Positions 7,166-9,706 of a stretch of DNA of 9,706 nt are shown in pieces. Under the pieces are notes generated by a model. It was not told the DNA's origin and made no database searches. It saw nothing but the letters and a program-made list of their open reading frames with translations. The stretch lies in the NCBI GenBank assembly GCA_030626465.1, contig DAOUOU010000098.1, positions 1-9,706 of the forward strand. The letters run 5' to 3'. Position 1 is the stretch's first letter. Each line of letters starts with the position of its first letter. Source of the DNA: Bacteroidales bacterium (GTDB lineage Bacteria > Bacteroidota > Bacteroidia > Bacteroidales > UBA10428). The position numbers were made by a program, and so were the translations under genes.

Positions 7166-7224
7166 GAGCCGGGCCTGCCCTCTCACATGAAAATTTTATA
7201 CTTAAAAATTTTCATGTTCGGTTC
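7166..7224. repeat. Structured intergenic element with nested inverted repeats
   Basis: The core is a perfect 13-base inverted repeat, acatgaaaatttt (7185-7197) with aaaattttcatgt (7205-7217), around a 7-base loop. It is enclosed by GAGCCG (7166-7171) pairing with CGGTTC (7219-7224) including one G-T pair, and an asymmetric G+C-rich stretch (7171-7184, containing the small repeat gggc/gccc). Read on the minus strand, it begins ATGAACCG and has GTGAGAGGG after the hairpin. These words recall the domain V to VI boundary of bacterial group II introns, but the hairpin itself is not a domain V hairpin and no reverse transcriptase is present. It may be a dispersed small repeat, an eroded intron end, or a regulatory hairpin. 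Confidence 0.4.
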
Positions 7225-7314
7225 ATATAAATACAATTTCGCTTGTAAAATAATAATTTTTATTTTCACACTGAGATTTGTATAAGTTTTAATTGATAAT
7301 CATTTGAGAAACAC

Positions 7315-8034
7315 TTGAAAGTAATAGACATAAATACTACCCAGAATGTTTCAATAGAATACAAAACTGCCACACTTATTGAGCGTGTCGGGGCCTATTT
7401 CGTTGATCAGCTCATTATATGGGCAAGCATTGGTGTCCTCTATCTTATTGTATCCATTGCAGTTAATTCACCAACAGTTGCTTTTTACTTTGTCATGGTT
7501 CCTATTTTTGGCTTTTATTCCGTAGCCTGGGAAATTTTTAACAACGGGCAGTCTCCCGGTAAAAAGATATTTGGACTCAGAGTAGTAAAAATCACAGGCG
7601 AAAAAATCGGATTGTACGATTTTTTTATGCGCTGGGCATTTCGATTGGTAGACATTTACGGAACGCTGGGTACAGTTGCTTCTTTAACAATTGCTTCCTC
7701 ACCCAGAAGTCAACGCATTGGCGATTACCTTGCCGATACAACAGTGATCAAGATAAACTCGGCTGGCAGGCTTTCGCTTGATCGTATCATGCAGTTAAAT
7801 CATCTCGAAAATCATGAGGCAACATACCCCGAAGTTGTTCAATTCACTGAAGAGGAAATGCTAATGATAAAGGAGGTTGCTGCACGCTATACAAAATATC
7901 CCAATGATAGTCATCTGAAAGCGATGAATCAGCTTATAAAAAAAATTGAAGATTATGCAGGAATAAAAGCTGACGGCAACAGGCTTGTTTTTCTGAATAC
8001 CCTGATAAAAGATTATGTTGCATTAACCAGGTAG
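7315..8034 (+). CDS. RDD-family membrane protein
   Basis: A 239-residue protein with an N-terminal RDD domain. Seen are the leading R-x3-A-x3-D pattern (R24, A27, D31), two hydrophobic helices (about 33-51 and 54-74), the GQSPGKKIFGLRVV loop (78-91) and SQRIGDYLADT (132-142). The last roughly 90 residues (150-239) are soluble, charged and helical, longer than in minimal RDD proteins. RDD domains are small membrane modules of poorly defined function, some implicated in transport. Here the gene is divergent from SpoIIM, an arrangement also remembered from other MoxR loci, which supports membership of the same system. Translation starts at a TTG (7315-7317). An in-frame TAA at 7297-7299 excludes upstream starts, no ATG occurs before residue 61, and the peptide KVIDINTTQNVSIEY directly after it looks like a normal family N terminus. 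Confidence 0.9.
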   Translation: MKVIDINTTQNVSIEYKTATLIERVGAYFVDQLIIWASIGVLYLIVSIAVNSPTVAFYFVMVPIFGFYSVAWEIFNNGQSPGKKIFGLRVVKITGEKIGLYDFFMRWAFRLVDIYGTLGTVASLTIASSPRSQRIGDYLADTTVIKINSAGRLSLDRIMQLNHLENHEATYPEVVQFTEEEMLMIKEVAARYTKYPNDSHLKAMNQLIKKIEDYAGIKADGNRLVFLNTLIKDYVALTR

Positions 8035-8209
8035 CGACGACATGACAGGACCCCTCGATGTTCTTTTCCCTATTCAGCTCTTTATTATCGAATGAATAAC
8101 ATCTGCAGCGCAATAACATCCGAAAATAGCAGGCATCTTTTGCATGGCAATGAATCTCGATTAGTATAATCTGATCTATGTGTAATGATATAAATCAAAG
8201 ACTCATGTA
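8035..8209. other. Short convergent gap between RDD gene and gltX
   Basis: These 175 bases lie between the ends of two convergent genes. I looked for a stem followed by a T tract on either strand and found no convincing terminator. No small gene or RNA is recognisable; the short open frames here overlap the end of the RDD gene and lack protein-like sequence. Confidence 0.5.
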
Positions 8210-9706
8210 TTATTCTAATGTTTTCAGAGCTTTTGCAATACGCGATATTGTCTCCTCCCTGCCAATCATTTCCATGATATCGAACAAATGAGGTCCCTTA
8301 CCAGCCCCTACAATTGCTAGTCGTAAAGGATTCATGACTTTTCCGAATCCCAGTTCGTTCTTTTCACTATATAATTTTATCTTTTCTTCTATTTCGTCAG
8401 AGACAAAAGGATCAATACCCCTAATAATGTCGAGACAATTATCTACAATTGCAGGGGTCTGTTCTTTCCAGAATTTCTTTTTTGTACTCTCATCATATTT
8501 TTCGGGAGCAACAAAGAAAAAGTATGATTGCTCCCAGAAATCAGATACAAATGCCGATCTCTCCTTAATTAATGCAACAATCTCTTCAATTTGCGAGATA
8601 TCTTTCCGTATCCCTCTCTTCACTAACTCCTGATTATATAGTCCGGCCAATTCCCTGTTGCTTTTTAACTGCAGGTGCTGCTGGTTAAACCATTTCGCTT
8701 TCTCCAGATCGAAACGCGCTCCTGCTTTGTTTATCCGTTCAAGAGTAAATGCTTCAATAAGTTCATCAAGAGAAAAGATTTCCTGATCAGTGCCGGGATT
8801 CCAACCCAACAGGGCAAGCATATTGATCACTGCTTCGGGAAAGTAGCCTGTTTCACGATACCCGCTTGACACATCTCCGTTTGGCGATCTCCATTCGATC
8901 GGGAATACGGGAAATCCCAATTTGTCTCCATCACGCTTGCTTAACTTTCCTGAACCACTCGGTTTCAGAATTAGTGAATGGTGCGCAAATTGTGGTATAT
9001 CCTTTTCCCAGCCTAAAGCCTTGTAAAGCATAACATGCAAAGGAAGTGAAGGCAGCCATTCCTCGCCACGTATAACATGTGAAATTTTCATCAGGTAATC
9101 ATCCACAACATTTGCAAGATGGTATGTAGGCAATCCGTCTGATTTGAAAATCACCTTATCATCGAGCGTGGAAGTATTAAACCTAACAGTTCCGCGAATA
9201 ATATCTTTTACCTGTACATCAACATCCTCAGGCATTTTGAAACGAATAACATAGGGTAACCCTTCCGAAATTTTCTTTCTGGTTTCTTCATCACCAAGTA
9301 CAATGGAATTATTCAGTGTTTTTCGGGTGAGAACATCATACGAAAAGGTTTTCTGATCAGCCTCGTAATTTTTTCTTAACTGATCAAGCTCATCCGGGGT
9401 ATCAAATGCATAATATGCCCAACCCGATTCAAGCAACAGATCAGCGTATTTTCTGTATATTGCTTTTCTCTCCGATTGTTTGTATGGACCATACTCACCT
9501 CCCTGTTTTACTCCTTCATCAGGTATCAGTCCCAGCCATTCAAATGCTTCATTGATGTATTCTTCAGCTCCTTCAACAAACCTCGACTGATCAGTATCCT
9601 CAATTCTCAGAATGAAATCTCCATTATGCTTCCTGGCTAACAGATAATTAAACAAGGCTGTTTTTGTACCGCCTATATGCAATGGACCAGTTGGGCTGGG
9701 AGCAAA
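8210..9706 (-). CDS. gltX: Glutamyl-tRNA synthetase (partial, 5' end outside window)
   Basis: Class I aminoacyl-tRNA synthetase that charges tRNA-Glu with glutamate in the cytoplasm. The frame stays open to the window edge. The first visible residues are FAPSPTGPLHIGG, the start of the catalytic domain with the HIGH-type motif HIGG at visible residues 10-13. Only a handful of N-terminal residues are therefore missing, and the TTG near 9682 is an internal leucine codon, not a start. Also seen are RIEDTDQSR (34-42), the second signature KLSKRDG (254-260, the KMSKS equivalent) and the helical anticodon-binding C-terminal domain. About 498 residues are visible, close to a full-length enzyme. The segment where the E. 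coli enzyme has zinc-binding cysteines reads YYAFDTPDEL, without cysteines, as in many bacteria. Whether it also charges tRNA-Gln cannot be told from sequence inspection. Housekeeping gene; not obviously part of the neighbouring locus. Confidence 0.97.
   Translation of the reverse strand, partial: FAPSPTGPLHIGGTKTALFNYLLARKHNGDFILRIEDTDQSRFVEGAEEYINEAFEWLGLIPDEGVKQGGEYGPYKQSERKAIYRKYADLLLESGWAYYAFDTPDELDQLRKNYEADQKTFSYDVLTRKTLNNSIVLGDEETRKKISEGLPYVIRFKMPEDVDVQVKDIIRGTVRFNTSTLDDKVIFKSDGLPTYHLANVVDDYLMKISHVIRGEEWLPSLPLHVMLYKALGWEKDIPQFAHHSLILKPSGSGKLSKRDGDKLGFPVFPIEWRSPNGDVSSGYRETGYFPEAVINMLALLGWNPGTDQEIFSLDELIEAFTLERINKAGARFDLEKAKWFNQQHLQLKSNRELAGLYNQELVKRGIRKDISQIEEIVALIKERSAFVSDFWEQSYFFFVAPEKYDESTKKKFWKEQTPAIVDNCLDIIRGIDPFVSDEIEEKIKLYSEKNELGFGKVMNPLRLAIVGAGKGPHLFDIMEMIGREETISRIAKALKTLE

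Larger units (their letters stand above)
7122..7314. promoter_or_regulatory. Divergent promoter region of the SpoIIM operon and RDD gene
   Basis: This 193-base gap separates the two divergently transcribed halves of the locus and must hold promoters for both. It contains a perfect 18-base palindrome close to the SpoIIM start, and a second, looped inverted repeat with a G+C-rich flank in its centre. I found no convincing TTTG/TAnnTTTG pair for either direction, so promoter positions are not called. Confidence 0.6.

Noticed and set aside
7934..8119. Minus-strand 61-codon open frame across the RDD stop and the following gap
   Set aside because: It overlaps the end of the RDD gene, has low-complexity cysteine- and leucine-rich translation and no supporting signals.
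9680..9682. TTG near 9682 as the gltX start
   Set aside because: The frame continues upstream to the window edge encoding FAPSPTGP, the conserved segment directly before the HIGH motif, so this codon is an internal leucine.
1..9706. CRISPR arrays, tRNA or rRNA genes, insertion sequences, phage genes
   Set aside because: No regularly spaced direct repeats, tRNA-like cloverleaf, rRNA-like sequence, transposase or phage protein was found on either strand.

Overview
The window is AT-rich DNA that most resembles Bacteroidota, probably a Bacteroidales/Marinilabiliales-type organism. The reasons are the style of the glutamyl-tRNA synthetase and STAS proteins, the absence of clear Shine-Dalgarno sequences, and one possible TAnnTTTG-like promoter. 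The taxonomic call is an inference from protein style, not from a search.

Layout: positions 1-513 are non-coding apart from a strong factor-independent terminator (373-398), a candidate structured RNA region and a weak promoter. A small STAS-domain protein follows on the + strand (514-882). It converges on a five-gene minus-strand operon (7121 down to 979), and a long hairpin between them (918-950) probably ends both transcripts. In transcription order the operon encodes a long SpoIIM-family membrane protein, a DUF4129 membrane protein, a DUF4350 membrane protein, a MoxR-family AAA+ ATPase and a DUF58 protein. The genes overlap by 4-11 bases or sit one base apart, so they are almost certainly cotranscribed and partly translationally coupled. 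A 193-base intergenic region carrying two conspicuous inverted repeats separates this operon from a divergent RDD-family membrane protein gene (7315-8034, +). The window closes with most of gltX on the minus strand (8210 to beyond 9706), cut only at its extreme N terminus.

The central feature is the MoxR-DUF58-DUF4350-DUF4129-SpoIIM/RDD locus. The gene set recurs across distant phyla (from memory, a similar set occurs in actinobacteria around the Mycobacterium tuberculosis moxR2 region) but has no settled function. MoxR ATPases are thought to act as chaperones or activators for partners with von Willebrand A-like domains such as DUF58. Four of the other products are integral membrane proteins, which suggests an ATP-driven, membrane-anchored assembly or envelope-homeostasis machine. 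Local peculiarities are a SpoIIM protein about twice the usual length with a second six-helix membrane module, three non-ATG starts (TTG, GTG, TTG) among the six locus genes, a degenerate metal-binding site in DUF58, and repeated TTTTGTATACAAAA palindromes at the operon promoter and inside the second gene.
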